This document shows, in pieces, positions 25,868-34,891 of a DNA stretch of 64,000 bases. How positions within the stretch are numbered: position 1 is the stretch's first letter; each line of letters starts with the position of its first letter. The translations under genes were made by a program, and so were the position numbers. The notes below the pieces were generated by a model. The model ran no database searches. It was not told the origin of the DNA and saw only the letters and a program-made list of their open reading frames with translations. The DNA lies in assembly GCA_020161575.1 (NCBI GenBank), contig JAIUNR010000001.1, positions 186,001 to 250,000 on the forward strand, written 5' to 3'. The stretch comes from Pseudomonadota bacterium. Lineage in GTDB: Bacteria > Pseudomonadota > Alphaproteobacteria > Rhizobiales > Beijerinckiaceae.

Positions 25868-26437
25868 ATGAGCCAGACCGAACTGCCCAAACGTTTTCTG
25901 GAAGCTGCGGCCGGGCATGCGGGCAGGAATCCGCCGCCCGTCGAGAAATGGAATCCGGCTTATTGCGGCGAGATCGACATGCGCATCGCGCGGGATGGCC
26001 GCTGGTTCTATCTCGGAACGCCGATCACGCGGTTGCCGCTGGTGAAGCTCTTCGCCTCGATTCTCCGGCGCGATCCCGAGCGCTACGTGCTCGTGACGCC
26101 GGTCGAGCGCGTAGGAATCGTTGTCGAGGACGCGCCTTTTCTCGCCGTGGAAATGGCGCCGGTGGAAACGTCCGCGGGCCCGGCTTTCGCCTTCCGCACC
26201 AATCTGGACGAGATCGTTGTCGCCGGGGCGGATCACCCGATGCGGTTCGAACTCGATCAATATGGCGGGCTCAAGCCCTATCTGCATGTGCGCGGTGGTC
26301 TTTTTGCGCGCGCAACCCGTTCCCTTGCACTCGATCTCGCGGCGGTTCTTACAGAGGATGCGCAGGGGCGGCCCGGCCTTGCCTCGGCGGGCGCGTTCTT
26401 CGCGCTGCCGGATGAAGCGCTGGAGGTGAGCGTATGA
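25868..26437 (+). CDS. DUF1285 domain protein
   Basis: A 189-residue protein with the DUF1285 hallmarks WNPAYCGEIDMRIARDGRWFYLGTPITRLPLVKLFASILRRD, only partly quoted: the key pattern is GxIDMxIxxDGxWxYxGTPIxR. No membrane segment. The start ATG 25868 has GGGAG four bases upstream. It opens a rightward operon (DUF1285-NudL-DUF6111-cca) in which genes overlap or nearly touch. Function unknown. Confidence 0.87.
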   Translation: MSQTELPKRFLEAAAGHAGRNPPPVEKWNPAYCGEIDMRIARDGRWFYLGTPITRLPLVKLFASILRRDPERYVLVTPVERVGIVVEDAPFLAVEMAPVETSAGPAFAFRTNLDEIVVAGADHPMRFELDQYGGLKPYLHVRGGLFARATRSLALDLAAVLTEDAQGRPGLASAGAFFALPDEALEVSV

Positions 26438-27072
26438 GCGTGGCTGCGCCGCTCGCCCGTTTTCGAGACCGCGCGGGGCAGGTGCTGTTTACGGCGCCGC
26501 TCGAACCGGAAGCGGATCACCGGCCTTTCGGATGTCATGTCATCGCGCAGGTTCCTCCCGAGCCGGATTTCATCGCGAGGGCACGGCCTGCGGCGGTTCT
26601 TTATCCGGTGGTGATGCGCCCGGAAGGGTTATCGGTCCTGCTCACCGAGCGCGCCGGCCATCTGAGCAATCATGCGGGGCAGGTGGCCTTTCCCGGCGGG
26701 CGTATCGAGCCCGGCGAGACCCCGGAACAGGCAGCCTTGCGTGAGGCGCGGGAGGAAATCGGCCTCTTGCCTGCGCTTGTCACGCCCATCGGCTTCCTGC
26801 CGCCCTATTTTTCGGGCACCGGCTTTCGGGTGCAGCCCATGGTGGGGCTGGTCGATCCCGCGATGTCGCTCCAGCCCGATCCGGGCGAGGTCGCGCGTGT
26901 CTTCGAGGTGCCGCTCGATCACGCGCTGGATCTTGCGCAATACCGGCAATCGACCATCTTCTGGAAAGGTCGCGACAGGACCTTCTATATCCTTGACCAT
27001 GCATCCGCCTATATCTGGGGTGTAACGGCGGGAATCATGCGCTCTTTTGCGCAGCTCTATGCGAATGGGTGA
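26434..27072 (+). CDS. Nudix CoA pyrophosphatase (NudL type)
   Basis: A 212-residue Nudix hydrolase. The box G-x5-E-x7-REUxEExGU is complete in GRIEPGETPEQAALREAREE followed by IGL, and the preceding LLTERAGHLSNHAGQVAFPGG is the CoA-pyrophosphatase (NudL/PCD1) signature LLTxR..hxGqvxFPGG. It cleaves CoA to 4'-phosphopantetheine and 3',5'-ADP in its family. The start overlaps the DUF1285 stop (ATGA). Confidence 0.9.
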   Translation: MSVAAPLARFRDRAGQVLFTAPLEPEADHRPFGCHVIAQVPPEPDFIARARPAAVLYPVVMRPEGLSVLLTERAGHLSNHAGQVAFPGGRIEPGETPEQAALREAREEIGLLPALVTPIGFLPPYFSGTGFRVQPMVGLVDPAMSLQPDPGEVARVFEVPLDHALDLAQYRQSTIFWKGRDRTFYILDHASAYIWGVTAGIMRSFAQLYANG

Positions 27073-27078
27073 AATAAG

Positions 27079-27342
27079 ATGGGGCGTATCGTTTTCGAGC
27101 TTTCCGGGTTTTTCCTGCTGCCGTTCATCTGTTATGCCGCCTTCCTGGTCTGGCAGCAGAAGCATCCGGCCGCCGCGAAGAAAATCCTCACGGCCAAGGC
27201 CTTGCAGATCCAGAGCCTGATCGGACTGGCTTTCGTCGTCGCCGCGCTGCTTTTCTTCGGCCTGAGCGACGAAAAACATACCGGCCCGTATTCTCCGGCG
27301 ATCTTCAAGGATGGAAAGCTCATCCAGGGGAAGGTCGAGTGA
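27079..27342 (+). CDS. DUF6111 family small membrane protein
   Basis: An 87-residue protein with two membrane helices (residues about 8-27 and 48-64: FLLPFICYAAFLVW and LIGLAFVVAALLFFGL) and a C-terminal HTGPYSPAIFKDGKLIQGKV tail. The tail pattern Y-x-P-A-x-x-x-D-G-x-x-x-x-G is characteristic of DUF6111. It overlaps cca by 4 bp. Function unknown. Confidence 0.85.
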   Translation: MGRIVFELSGFFLLPFICYAAFLVWQQKHPAAAKKILTAKALQIQSLIGLAFVVAALLFFGLSDEKHTGPYSPAIFKDGKLIQGKVE

Positions 27343-28571
27343 GCCCACGCGATCTTCACGCCCGTCTCGTCGCGCTTGCCTCGGAGCCGCACCTTTCTGA
27401 CCTGATGGCCCTGCTGAACCCGGCGGGGGAGGAGACCCGTATCGTCGGCGGCGCGATCCGCAATACGATCCTGGGCGAGAAGACCAACGATATCGACCTT
27501 TCAACCACCCTCCTGCCCGACGCGGTGCTCCGCCTTGCACAAGCGGCGGGCTGGCACGGCGTGCCGACCGGGATCGAGCACGGCACGGTGACGCTTATCC
27601 GCGATATACATGCGTTCGAGGTCACCACCTTGCGCGAGGATATCGAGACCGATGGCCGCCACGCCAAGGTCCGCTTCGGCCGCGATTTCCGGGCGGATGC
27701 CGCGCGGCGCGATTTCACGATCAACGCGCTCTCGCTCGATCGCGACCACAAGCTCCACGATTATTTCGAGGGCGTCCACGATCTACGTCTGCACAAGGTG
27801 CGCTTCATCGGCCGGGCTGATCAACGGTTGCGAGAGGATTATCTCAGGGGGCTTCGCTTCCTGCGTTTTTCCGCGGAATACGGGCGTGGTCGGCTCGATT
27901 CGCTTGGCCTCGCGGCGGTTCTCAATCACCGCGGCGGTTTTGTTGAACTCTCGCGCGAACGCATCCGCGCGGAGATGATGAAGCTGGTCGACGCGCGCCA
28001 CGCCGCCGAGGTGATCAAGAAAGCCGAGGAGTTCGGGCTCATCACGCAATTGCTCGGCGTGCCGGCGGACCCGGCGGCTTTCGCCGCCCGCATCGCGCTG
28101 GAGGGACGCTTCGGGGAGATGCGGGTGCCACGCCTCGCCCGCTTCGCGGCCCTTGGCGTTCATGACGATCGCAATATCGCCTACCTGCGCGAGAGCATGC
28201 GCCTCACCAATGCCGAGGAGCGCTGGCTCCACCGGATCATCGACGTTCAGTACCGCTTTCGGCGGGATGGGTTGGCGAGCCTTCTTCTGCTTGGCCCCGA
28301 GGAGGCTGAAATCGGTGTCGAGGCGCTTCGGCGCGAGGCTTCGGCGCGCGGCAGTGTGTCCCTGCTGCTCGATATCGACCGCGTGGCGAACCCGCCCGTT
28401 TTCCATCTCTCGGGCAAGGACGCATTGGCGCTTGGCGTGGTCGCCGGGCCGGCGGTGGGGCAGGCGCTGGAGGCCACCCGCACCACCTGGGCGCGGGAAG
28501 GTTTTCCGCCCGGCTATGCCGATCAGCACGCGATCCTGGCCGGTGTCATACGGCGAATGCGCGAGCGCTGA
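27339..28571 (+). CDS. cca: CCA tRNA nucleotidyltransferase / poly(A) polymerase family
   Basis: A 410-residue class II nucleotidyltransferase. The head domain has IVGGAIRNTILGEKTNDIDLST (GG motif and DxD) and DGRHAKVRFGRDFRADAARRDFTINAL (RRDFTxNA motif), followed by a RNA-binding region with EDYLRGLRFLRFSAEYGRG. It adds or repairs the 3' CCA of tRNA; some members add poly(A). Starts by GTG at 27339 overlapping the DUF6111 stop. Convergent with yodC, 3 bp between stops. Confidence 0.92.
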   Translation: MSPRDLHARLVALASEPHLSDLMALLNPAGEETRIVGGAIRNTILGEKTNDIDLSTTLLPDAVLRLAQAAGWHGVPTGIEHGTVTLIRDIHAFEVTTLREDIETDGRHAKVRFGRDFRADAARRDFTINALSLDRDHKLHDYFEGVHDLRLHKVRFIGRADQRLREDYLRGLRFLRFSAEYGRGRLDSLGLAAVLNHRGGFVELSRERIRAEMMKLVDARHAAEVIKKAEEFGLITQLLGVPADPAAFAARIALEGRFGEMRVPRLARFAALGVHDDRNIAYLRESMRLTNAEERWLHRIIDVQYRFRRDGLASLLLLGPEEAEIGVEALRREASARGSVSLLLDIDRVANPPVFHLSGKDALALGVVAGPAVGQALEATRTTWAREGFPPGYADQHAILAGVIRRMRER

Positions 28572-28574
28572 CGC

Positions 28575-28778
28575 TCAATCCTCGTCTTCGCCGTCGTCCT
28601 CGTCGTCCTCTTCCTCGAACTCGACCGCCTCGAGGCAGGCCATCGGGAATGTATCGCGCTGGAAGGTCTCGCTACCCTCGGCGAACCACAGGCATTCCGC
28701 CTTCTCGTCCGTCGTCGAGACAACGCTCATGGCGGGACCACCCGATTTCATCTGAACCACGTCGCCGATCTTGAACAT
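28575..28778 (-). CDS. YodC/DUF2158 family small protein
   Basis: A 67-residue protein: MFKIGDVVQMKSGGPAMSVV is the DUF2158 signature, followed by CLWFAEGSETFQRDTFPMACLE and a highly acidic tail (EEEDDEDDGEDED). No signal peptide. Function unknown. GGGAG precedes the start. Confidence 0.87.
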   Translation of the reverse strand: MFKIGDVVQMKSGGPAMSVVSTTDEKAECLWFAEGSETFQRDTFPMACLEAVEFEEEDDEDDGEDED

Positions 28779-28841
28779 GCATGATCTCCCTTGTTGAGCG
28801 AGGGTGATAGCCGCACAGAATGACGAGATTGCGACATGCGC

Positions 28842-29735
28842 TCAGGGCCAACGCACGCTGGGCGGCATCGAGGAGAGGATGGAATCGATGTTTCCGCCCG
28901 TCTTGAGGCCGAAGATCGTGCCGCGATCATAGAGCAGGTTGAACTCGACATAGCGCCCGCGCCGGACCTGCTGCTCGTGGCGGTCTTCGGCGGTCCATGG
29001 ACGGGAAATGTTAGCCGTGAGAATGCGCGGATAGATATCGAGGAAAGCCTCGCCAACCGCCTTGGTAAAGGCGAAATCGGCTTCCCACTCATCCGCGACA
29101 TAATCGTAGAAGATGCCGCCGATTCCACGTGGCTCGTTGCGATGCTTGAGGAAGAAATACTCGTCGCACCAGCTCTTGAAGCGGTCGTAATCGCGGCCAT
29201 GCGTGCGACAGGGCGCTTCCATCGCCTCATGGAAGGCGCGCGCGTCGGCATCTTCCTGCACACGTCGGCGATCGAGCACGGGCGTGAGATCCGCGCCGCC
29301 GCCGAACCATGCTTTCGAGGTCACCACGAAGCGCGTGTTCATGTGGACAGTCGGCGCATTGGGGTTCCACGGATGCGCGATGAGCGAGATGCCGGTCGCC
29401 GCGAAGCGGGGATCCTTGTCCGCGCCGGGGATCTGACCGGCGAATTCCGGCGCGAAGGAGCCATGGACATGGCTGACATGCACGCCGGCCTTCTCGAAGA
29501 CGCGCCCACGCAGCATCCCCATGCGCCCACCGCCTCCCGGCGTGCTGTCATGATTGGTGCGGTTCCATGGCTTGAATTCCGGGATGCCCGCAGCCTGCGC
29601 TTCCTCGAAGAAGGGACCTTCCGCCTCCTGTTCGATGCGGGCGAAGACGGCCATGATCTGCGCCTGAAGGTCGAGGAACCATTCATGGGCGCGTTCGCGC
29701 CGGGCGGTGACCGTGGTATCGTCGATGAGGGACAT
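28842..29735 (-). CDS. hemF: Oxygen-dependent coproporphyrinogen III oxidase
   Basis: A 297-residue enzyme converting coproporphyrinogen III to protoporphyrinogen IX using O2 in heme synthesis. Conserved blocks are seen: [67 protein letters not shown] and [25 protein letters not shown]. Length fits. It lies 2 bp after trmL on the same strand. An O2-dependent enzyme suggests an aerobic lifestyle. Confidence 0.96.
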   Translation of the reverse strand: MSLIDDTTVTARRERAHEWFLDLQAQIMAVFARIEQEAEGPFFEEAQAAGIPEFKPWNRTNHDSTPGGGGRMGMLRGRVFEKAGVHVSHVHGSFAPEFAGQIPGADKDPRFAATGISLIAHPWNPNAPTVHMNTRFVVTSKAWFGGGADLTPVLDRRRVQEDADARAFHEAMEAPCRTHGRDYDRFKSWCDEYFFLKHRNEPRGIGGIFYDYVADEWEADFAFTKAVGEAFLDIYPRILTANISRPWTAEDRHEQQVRRGRYVEFNLLYDRGTIFGLKTGGNIDSILSSMPPSVRWP

Positions 29736-29737
29736 GA

Positions 29738-30244
29738 TCAGACTTTCGTTTCGGGGGGAAAGGCGTCGAGCTGGCGCAAGGCTTCGCCGATGATCATCGC
29801 GCCGGCAACCGCGATATTGAGCGAGCGCAGGCCGGCACGCTGGGGAATGTAGATCCGGGCCTCGGCTGCTTCATGCACATGCGCCGGCGCGCCCGCGCTC
29901 TCGCGCCCAAGCATGACGATATCGCCGGGCTGGAAGACGAAACGGGTATGCGCAACCGCGCCATGGGTTGTGGCCAACACGAGACGGGCTCTTCTTTCGG
30001 TGCAGAAAGCCTCGAAATGGCGGAAGGAAACGTGACGCCGGATGACGGCATGGTCGAGATAATCGAGCCCCGCGCGTCTGAGGTTCCGGTCGCTGGCGTC
30101 GAATCCGGCGGGCTCGATCAGGTCGACCGGGACACCAAGACAGGCCCCCAGCCGGAACAGCGTTCCGGCGTTCTGCGGAATGTCCGGCTCGAAAAGCGCA
30201 AGCCTCAGAGGGGCGATGCGCTCAATTTCCTTTTGATCAACCAT
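29738..30244 (-). CDS. trmL: tRNA (cytidine/uridine-2'-O-)-methyltransferase TrmL
   Basis: A 168-residue SPOUT methyltransferase that modifies the wobble base of tRNA-Leu. The N-terminal [23 protein letters not shown], and the C-terminal knot with [29 protein letters not shown] are diagnostic. It is divergent from petA with 230 bp between; the gene pair trmL / petABC is a common Hyphomicrobiales arrangement. Confidence 0.94.
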   Translation of the reverse strand: MVDQKEIERIAPLRLALFEPDIPQNAGTLFRLGACLGVPVDLIEPAGFDASDRNLRRAGLDYLDHAVIRRHVSFRHFEAFCTERRARLVLATTHGAVAHTRFVFQPGDIVMLGRESAGAPAHVHEAAEARIYIPQRAGLRSLNIAVAGAMIIGEALRQLDAFPPETKV

Positions 30245-30308
30245 ATCTGTGGCATCTAGCTGTCGTGAAGGGGATGGACAAGCGGCATCGACGATGCCAT
30301 TGAGCCTC

Positions 30309-30337
30309 TTGTTCAGGATCGTTCCAAATTCTGATAT
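30309..30337 (+). promoter_or_regulatory. Candidate petABC promoter
   Basis: TTGTTC (30309-30314) and TGATAT (30332-30337) are separated by 17 bp in the 230-bp gap upstream of petA, leaving a leader of roughly 130 bases. It is the best sigma-70-like pair I can find there; unverified. Confidence 0.4.
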
Positions 30338-30474
30338 GCCCGAAGAATCAGGCAGGCTATGCGCGGCGCGACGCTGCGGGGAAGCTCCTGTTTTTCGCGG
30401 CGCATTTTTGGGCGCGAGGATGAGGCGGGTCTGCCCTACGAGGCACGGACCCTGCGACTGAGGAAGGGCTAAAC

Positions 30475-31014
30475 GTGGCTGACCATACGATGAGTGAACC
30501 GAACCGCCGTGATTTTCTGTTCCTCGCCACCGGCGCGGCGGGTGTCGTCGCGGGCGGCGCGGCCGTCTGGCCGCTGATTTCGCAGATGTCGCCGGATGCT
30601 TCGACGATCGCCGCCGGCGCGCCGGTCGAGGTCGATCTCGGGCCGATCGGCGAAGGCAAGGCGATCACGCTGAAATGGCGCGGCAAGCCGATTTTCGTCC
30701 GCCATCGTACGGCGAAGGAAATCGAAGAAGCCAAGAAGGACGACGCCGCCGCCCTGCCGGACAAGCAGGCCGATTCGGCCCGCGTGAAAGCCTTCGAGGG
30801 CAAGGCCCAGGAAAAATGGATCGTCGTTTACGGCAACTGCACCCATCTGGGCTGCGTGCCGATCGGCTTCTCCGGCGATTACAACGGCTGGTATTGCCCC
30901 TGCCACGGCTCGCATTACGACAATTCCGGCCGCATCCGCAAAGGTCCGGCCCCGCGCAATCTCGACATCCCGGAATTCGCGTTCCTGTCGGCGTCCAAGA
31001 TCCGCATCGGCTGA
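30475..31014 (+). CDS. petA: Cytochrome bc1 complex Rieske iron-sulfur subunit
   Basis: A 179-residue subunit that takes electrons from quinol and passes them to cytochrome c1. A Tat-type N-terminal anchor (NRRDFLFLATGAAGVVAGGAAVWPL) precedes the head domain with the two [2Fe-2S] boxes CTHLGC and CPCHGSHYD. The start is GTG at 30475 after GAGGAAGGGC; an ATG at 30490 is an alternative. First gene of petABC. Confidence 0.96.
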   Translation: MADHTMSEPNRRDFLFLATGAAGVVAGGAAVWPLISQMSPDASTIAAGAPVEVDLGPIGEGKAITLKWRGKPIFVRHRTAKEIEEAKKDDAAALPDKQADSARVKAFEGKAQEKWIVVYGNCTHLGCVPIGFSGDYNGWYCPCHGSHYDNSGRIRKGPAPRNLDIPEFAFLSASKIRIG

Positions 31015-31038
31015 TCGCATTCAAGGTGAGACAAGAGA

Positions 31039-32313
31039 ATGGCTGAGCATCATTCCTCCTATGTGCCGAAGACCGGCATCGAACGCTGGATCGACGCGCG
31101 GTTGCCGATCATCCGCCTGATGCACGATTCCGCGGTGTCCTACCCGGTTCCGCGCAACCTCAACTACTTCTGGACGTTCGGCGGCATCCTGATGTTCATG
31201 CTGGTCGCGCAGATCGTGACCGGCATCGTTCTCGTGATGCATTATACGCCGCATGTCGATTTCGCCTTCGCCTCCGTCGAGCACATCATGCGCGACGTGA
31301 ATTACGGCTGGCTGCTGCGCTACATGCACGCCAACGGCGCCTCGATGTTCTTCATCGCGGTCTATATCCACATCTTCCGCGGCATGTATTACGGCTCCTA
31401 CAAGGCGCCGCGCGAATTGCTCTGGATCCTCGGCGTCGTGATCTTCCTGCTCATGATGGCCACGGCCTTCATGGGGTATGTGCTTCCCTGGGGGCAGATG
31501 TCCTTCTGGGGCGCGACCGTGATCACCAACCTCTTCTCGGCCATTCCGGTGATCGGCGATCCGATCGTGACCTGGCTCTGGGGCGGCTATTCGGTCGACA
31601 ACCCGACGCTCAACCGCTTCTTCTCGCTGCATTACCTGCTGCCCTTCATGATCCTTGGCGTGGTGGTTCTCCATGTCTGGGCGCTGCATCATGTCGGCCA
31701 GAACAACCCGACCGGCGTCGAGGTGAAGAATGTCGCGAAGGATACGGTTCCCTTCACGCCCTTCGCGACCGTGAAAGACCTCTTCGCGATGGTCTGCTTC
31801 ATGATGGTGTTCGGCTGGTTCGTGTTCTATCACCCGAACTTCCTCGGCCATGCGGATAACTACATCCCGGCCGATCCGCTGAAGACCCCGGCGCATATCG
31901 TGCCCGAATGGTACTTCCTGCCCTTCTACGGCATCCTGCGCGCGATCCCTGACAAGCTTGGCGGTGTCGTGGCGATGTTCGCGGCGATCGCGATCCTGGC
32001 CTTCCTGCCCTGGCTCGATACCTCGAAGGTCAAGTCCGGCAAGTATCGCCCGACATTCAAGATCTTCTTCTGGATCTTCGTGGTGGTCTCGGTGCTGCTC
32101 GGCTATACCGGCTCGCAGCCGACCGACAAGGTGGTGCTCGCGCTCGGCGGCCGCACGATCCTCGACATGGTCGGCTTCGCGCAGATCCTCACCGTGATGT
32201 ATTTCGCCTATTTCGTGATCGCCCTGCCGTTGCTCGGTCTGTTCGAGAAACCGAAAGCGGTGCCGGCTTCCATCGCCGATTCCGTGCTCGGCGACGCCAA
32301 GGCGGCGAAGTGA
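31039..32313 (+). CDS. petB: Cytochrome b of the bc1 complex
   Basis: A 424-residue membrane protein with the two b-heme sites and both quinone sites. Typical blocks are [49 protein letters not shown] and the Qo-site [16 protein letters not shown]. Eight hydrophobic helices can be counted, with heme-ligand His pairs in helices two and four. It sits 24 bp after petA and 25 bp before petC. Confidence 0.97.
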   Translation: MAEHHSSYVPKTGIERWIDARLPIIRLMHDSAVSYPVPRNLNYFWTFGGILMFMLVAQIVTGIVLVMHYTPHVDFAFASVEHIMRDVNYGWLLRYMHANGASMFFIAVYIHIFRGMYYGSYKAPRELLWILGVVIFLLMMATAFMGYVLPWGQMSFWGATVITNLFSAIPVIGDPIVTWLWGGYSVDNPTLNRFFSLHYLLPFMILGVVVLHVWALHHVGQNNPTGVEVKNVAKDTVPFTPFATVKDLFAMVCFMMVFGWFVFYHPNFLGHADNYIPADPLKTPAHIVPEWYFLPFYGILRAIPDKLGGVVAMFAAIAILAFLPWLDTSKVKSGKYRPTFKIFFWIFVVVSVLLGYTGSQPTDKVVLALGGRTILDMVGFAQILTVMYFAYFVIALPLLGLFEKPKAVPASIADSVLGDAKAAK

Positions 32314-32338
32314 GCGGGACGAGAGGAAGGAAAACGCT

Positions 32339-33211
32339 ATGAAAATCGCTTCTCGTCATCTTGTCGCGGCCTTTGCCCTTCTCGGGCTCTCCGGCCTTGC
32401 CGCCCCGGCCCTCGCGGCCGGCGGCGCCGAGCATCCGCCGGCGCAGAAATGGAGCTTCTCGGGCCCGTTCGGCACTTTTGACCGCGCGCAGCTTCAGCGC
32501 GGCTTCAAGGTCTATCGCGAGGTTTGCTCCTCCTGCCACGGGCTGGAAAAGATCTCGTTCCGCAACCTCTCGCAGCCCGGCGGTCCGGGCTTCACCGAGG
32601 GACAGGTCAAGACGCTGGCCGCGGAATACAAGGTCAAGGACGGCCCGAACGAAAGCGGCGACATGTTCGAGCGCCCCGGTCGCCCGGCGGATCGCTTTCC
32701 GGCGCCGTTCCCGAATGCCGAAGCGGCCAAGGCCGCGAATGGCGGCGCGGTACCGCCGGATTTCTCGGTGATCGCCAAGGCCCGCACCTATGAGCGCGGC
32801 TTCCCGATGTGGCTCATCGATATCTTCACGCAGTATCAGGAGCAGGGGCCGGATTACATCGTCGCGCTGCTCAACGGCTACGAGGTTGCGCCGAAGGGCG
32901 TCACCGTCGAGGCCGGGCTGCACTACAACAAGTACTTCCCCGGCAACAAGATCGCGATGGCCAACCCGCTCGTCGCGGTGATCGACGATAACGGCAAGCC
33001 GAATGATCCGGGTTTCTACACGGACGGCACGCCGGTGACGCGCGAGCAGGTCGCGCGCGATCTCGCGGCTTTCCTCATGTGGGCGGCTGAGCCCAAACTC
33101 GAGGAGCGCAAGCATCTCGGCGCCAAGGTGATGCTGTGGCTGCTGCTTCTGGCAGGGTTGCTCTATTTCACCAAGAAGCGCATCTGGTCGCGTCTCGAAG
33201 GCGCGCATTGA
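32339..33211 (+). CDS. petC: Cytochrome c1
   Basis: A 290-residue periplasmic, membrane-anchored cytochrome. A signal peptide (LVAAFALLGLSGLAAPALAAGG) is followed by the heme motif CSSCHG and, further on, the conserved PPDFSVIAKAR and KIAMANPL region. A C-terminal helix (VMLWLLLLAGLLYFTKKRIW) anchors it. It completes the bc1 operon and is followed by a strong terminator. Confidence 0.96.
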   Translation: MKIASRHLVAAFALLGLSGLAAPALAAGGAEHPPAQKWSFSGPFGTFDRAQLQRGFKVYREVCSSCHGLEKISFRNLSQPGGPGFTEGQVKTLAAEYKVKDGPNESGDMFERPGRPADRFPAPFPNAEAAKAANGGAVPPDFSVIAKARTYERGFPMWLIDIFTQYQEQGPDYIVALLNGYEVAPKGVTVEAGLHYNKYFPGNKIAMANPLVAVIDDNGKPNDPGFYTDGTPVTREQVARDLAAFLMWAAEPKLEERKHLGAKVMLWLLLLAGLLYFTKKRIWSRLEGAH

Positions 33212-33231
33212 GCGCCGCCTGATGGATCAGC

Positions 33232-33259
33232 AAGGGGCCCTGCGGGCCCCTTTTCTTTT
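33232..33259 (+). terminator. Intrinsic terminator after petABC
   Basis: AAGGGGCCC (33232-33240) pairs with GGGCCCCTT (33244-33252) around a TGC loop and is followed by TTCTTTTT. It lies about 20 bp after the petC stop. Confidence 0.9.
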
Positions 33260-33352
33260 TCTGTTGGCATGCGCCTTCGGGGACGGAAGCCGGCTTTATT
33301 CGCCCCGGTGGTTCTGGCAGGCTCGTATCGTCTTTTCTTTGCCGGGCCTTCC

Positions 33353-33883
33353 ATGCAGACACTTCGTGACGCGATCCGCACTATTCCCGATTATCCCAAG
33401 CCGGGTATCCAGTTTCGGGATATCTCGACGCTTCTGGGCAATCCCCGCGCTTTCCGCCGCGCGGTGGATGAGCTTGTTCAGCCCTATGCCGGCGCGCGCA
33501 TCGCCAAGGTGGCGGGGATAGAGGCGCGCGGCTTCATCCTCGGCGGCGCGATCGCCCATCAGCTTTCCTGTGGTTTCGTGCCGATCCGCAAGAAGGGCAA
33601 GCTCCCGCATCAGACGGTTTCGATCGCCTATGCGCTGGAATACGGCACCGACGAGATGGAGATCCATGTCGATGCGGTGGAGAAGGGCGAGAAGGTCATT
33701 CTCGTCGACGATCTGATCGCGACCGGCGGCACGGCTTCCGCTGCGGTGCGCCTTCTCCAGAAGCTCGGGGCGGAAGTGGTCGCGGCCTGTTTCGTGATCG
33801 ATCTGCCCGAACTGGGCGGGGCGGCGAAGATCGAGGCGCTCGGCGTGCCGGTGCGCACGCTCGTCGCCTTCGAGGGGCATTGA
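33353..33883 (+). CDS. apt: Adenine phosphoribosyltransferase
   Basis: A 176-residue purine salvage enzyme making AMP from adenine and PRPP. Diagnostic motifs are [13 protein letters not shown] near the N-terminus, [22 protein letters not shown], and the PRPP loop [13 protein letters not shown]. The ATG at 33353 gives the usual family length; longer frames start in the terminator region. Ends 3 bp from the convergent MaoC gene. Confidence 0.95.
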   Translation: MQTLRDAIRTIPDYPKPGIQFRDISTLLGNPRAFRRAVDELVQPYAGARIAKVAGIEARGFILGGAIAHQLSCGFVPIRKKGKLPHQTVSIAYALEYGTDEMEIHVDAVEKGEKVILVDDLIATGGTASAAVRLLQKLGAEVVAACFVIDLPELGGAAKIEALGVPVRTLVAFEGH

Positions 33884-33886
33884 ACG

Positions 33887-34882
33887 TCAGTCCCGCGCCT
33901 CCAGCAGCGATATGCCGGAGAAAGCGAAAACGGGGATACCCTTCTGGTTCAGCGCGTAATTGCGCAGGTTGAGGATACCCCAGCCGGGACGCGAGGCGGA
34001 GCGCCGCGCGCCCTCGATGCGCGTGAAATAGGTAAGCGTATCGCCGGCGAGGACGGGCCTCAGCCACAGGAGATTGTCAAAGCCCATGCCCGGCCCGCGT
34101 TTCGGCGTGCTTTGCGCGGGTTGCCGCGCCCAGAAATCGGTCATCACGCGCATCCAGGCCGAGGCCGTATGCCAGCCGGAGGCGGAGAGCCCGCCGAAAT
34201 GCGTCGCGCGTCCGCCCTCTTCCGAGAGGTGGAAGGGCTGCGGATCGAAGCGTTTCGCGAAATCGATGATGTTCTCCGGCGTGAACGCATAACTTCCGAG
34301 GCGCAACACCACGCCGGGGCGAAGATCGTCGACATAGCCGAATTGCGCGGCATTCGCTTCCGCTGGAAACTCCTCGGCTGCTGGCGGCACGATCCGGCTT
34401 CCGGACAGATCATCATCGGCGGCGCCCGGCTCGCGACGGGCGAACATGATGAGATTGACCTGCTCCATCACCGAAACGCCATCCTGATTGGTGATATCGA
34501 AGCGGAAATCAACGAAGCCGCGATCAGGCTTGCTGGATGAGGCACGCCGCCCGAGAACTTCAAGCCGGCCCGTGAGCGTATCGCCCACGCGCACAGGGGC
34601 GAGCCAGCGCAATTTCGAGATTCCGGGCGCGCCCATGCCAGAAGAGTTGAGCAACATGCCATAGGTGAGCAGGCGCATGTTCACCCCGGCGCTGTACCAG
34701 CCCGAGGCGATCAGGCCGCCCATCATGCGCGCCTGATCCGAGGCCGCGTCGAGATGCATCGGCTGCGGGTCGAACTCGCGGGCGAAGGCCAGCATCGGCG
34801 CTTCGTCGATCCGCGCCGAGCCATATTCCCATGAGGCGCCGGGGACGAAATCCTCGAAGTAGAGTCTGTCGTTCCCCGTCAT
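33887..34882 (-). CDS. Tandem double-MaoC (hotdog) dehydratase-like protein
   Basis: A 331-residue protein made of two similar MaoC-type halves. Each half has a YFEDFVPGASWEYGS or VLRLGSYAFTPENIIDFAKR lead, a FDPQPMHLD / FDPQPFHLS catalytic-type motif, GGLIASGWYSA / GGLSASGWHTA and LRWLAPVRVGDTLTG / LLWLRPVLAGDTLTY. In many relatives these are two separate genes next to ychF; here they are fused. Probably hydrates or dehydrates an enoyl-CoA; the substrate is unknown. 9 bp separate it from ychF. Confidence 0.87.
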   Translation of the reverse strand: MTGNDRLYFEDFVPGASWEYGSARIDEAPMLAFAREFDPQPMHLDAASDQARMMGGLIASGWYSAGVNMRLLTYGMLLNSSGMGAPGISKLRWLAPVRVGDTLTGRLEVLGRRASSSKPDRGFVDFRFDITNQDGVSVMEQVNLIMFARREPGAADDDLSGSRIVPPAAEEFPAEANAAQFGYVDDLRPGVVLRLGSYAFTPENIIDFAKRFDPQPFHLSEEGGRATHFGGLSASGWHTASAWMRVMTDFWARQPAQSTPKRGPGMGFDNLLWLRPVLAGDTLTYFTRIEGARRSASRPGWGILNLRNYALNQKGIPVFAFSGISLLEARD

Positions 34883-34891
34883 GGCGCAGCT

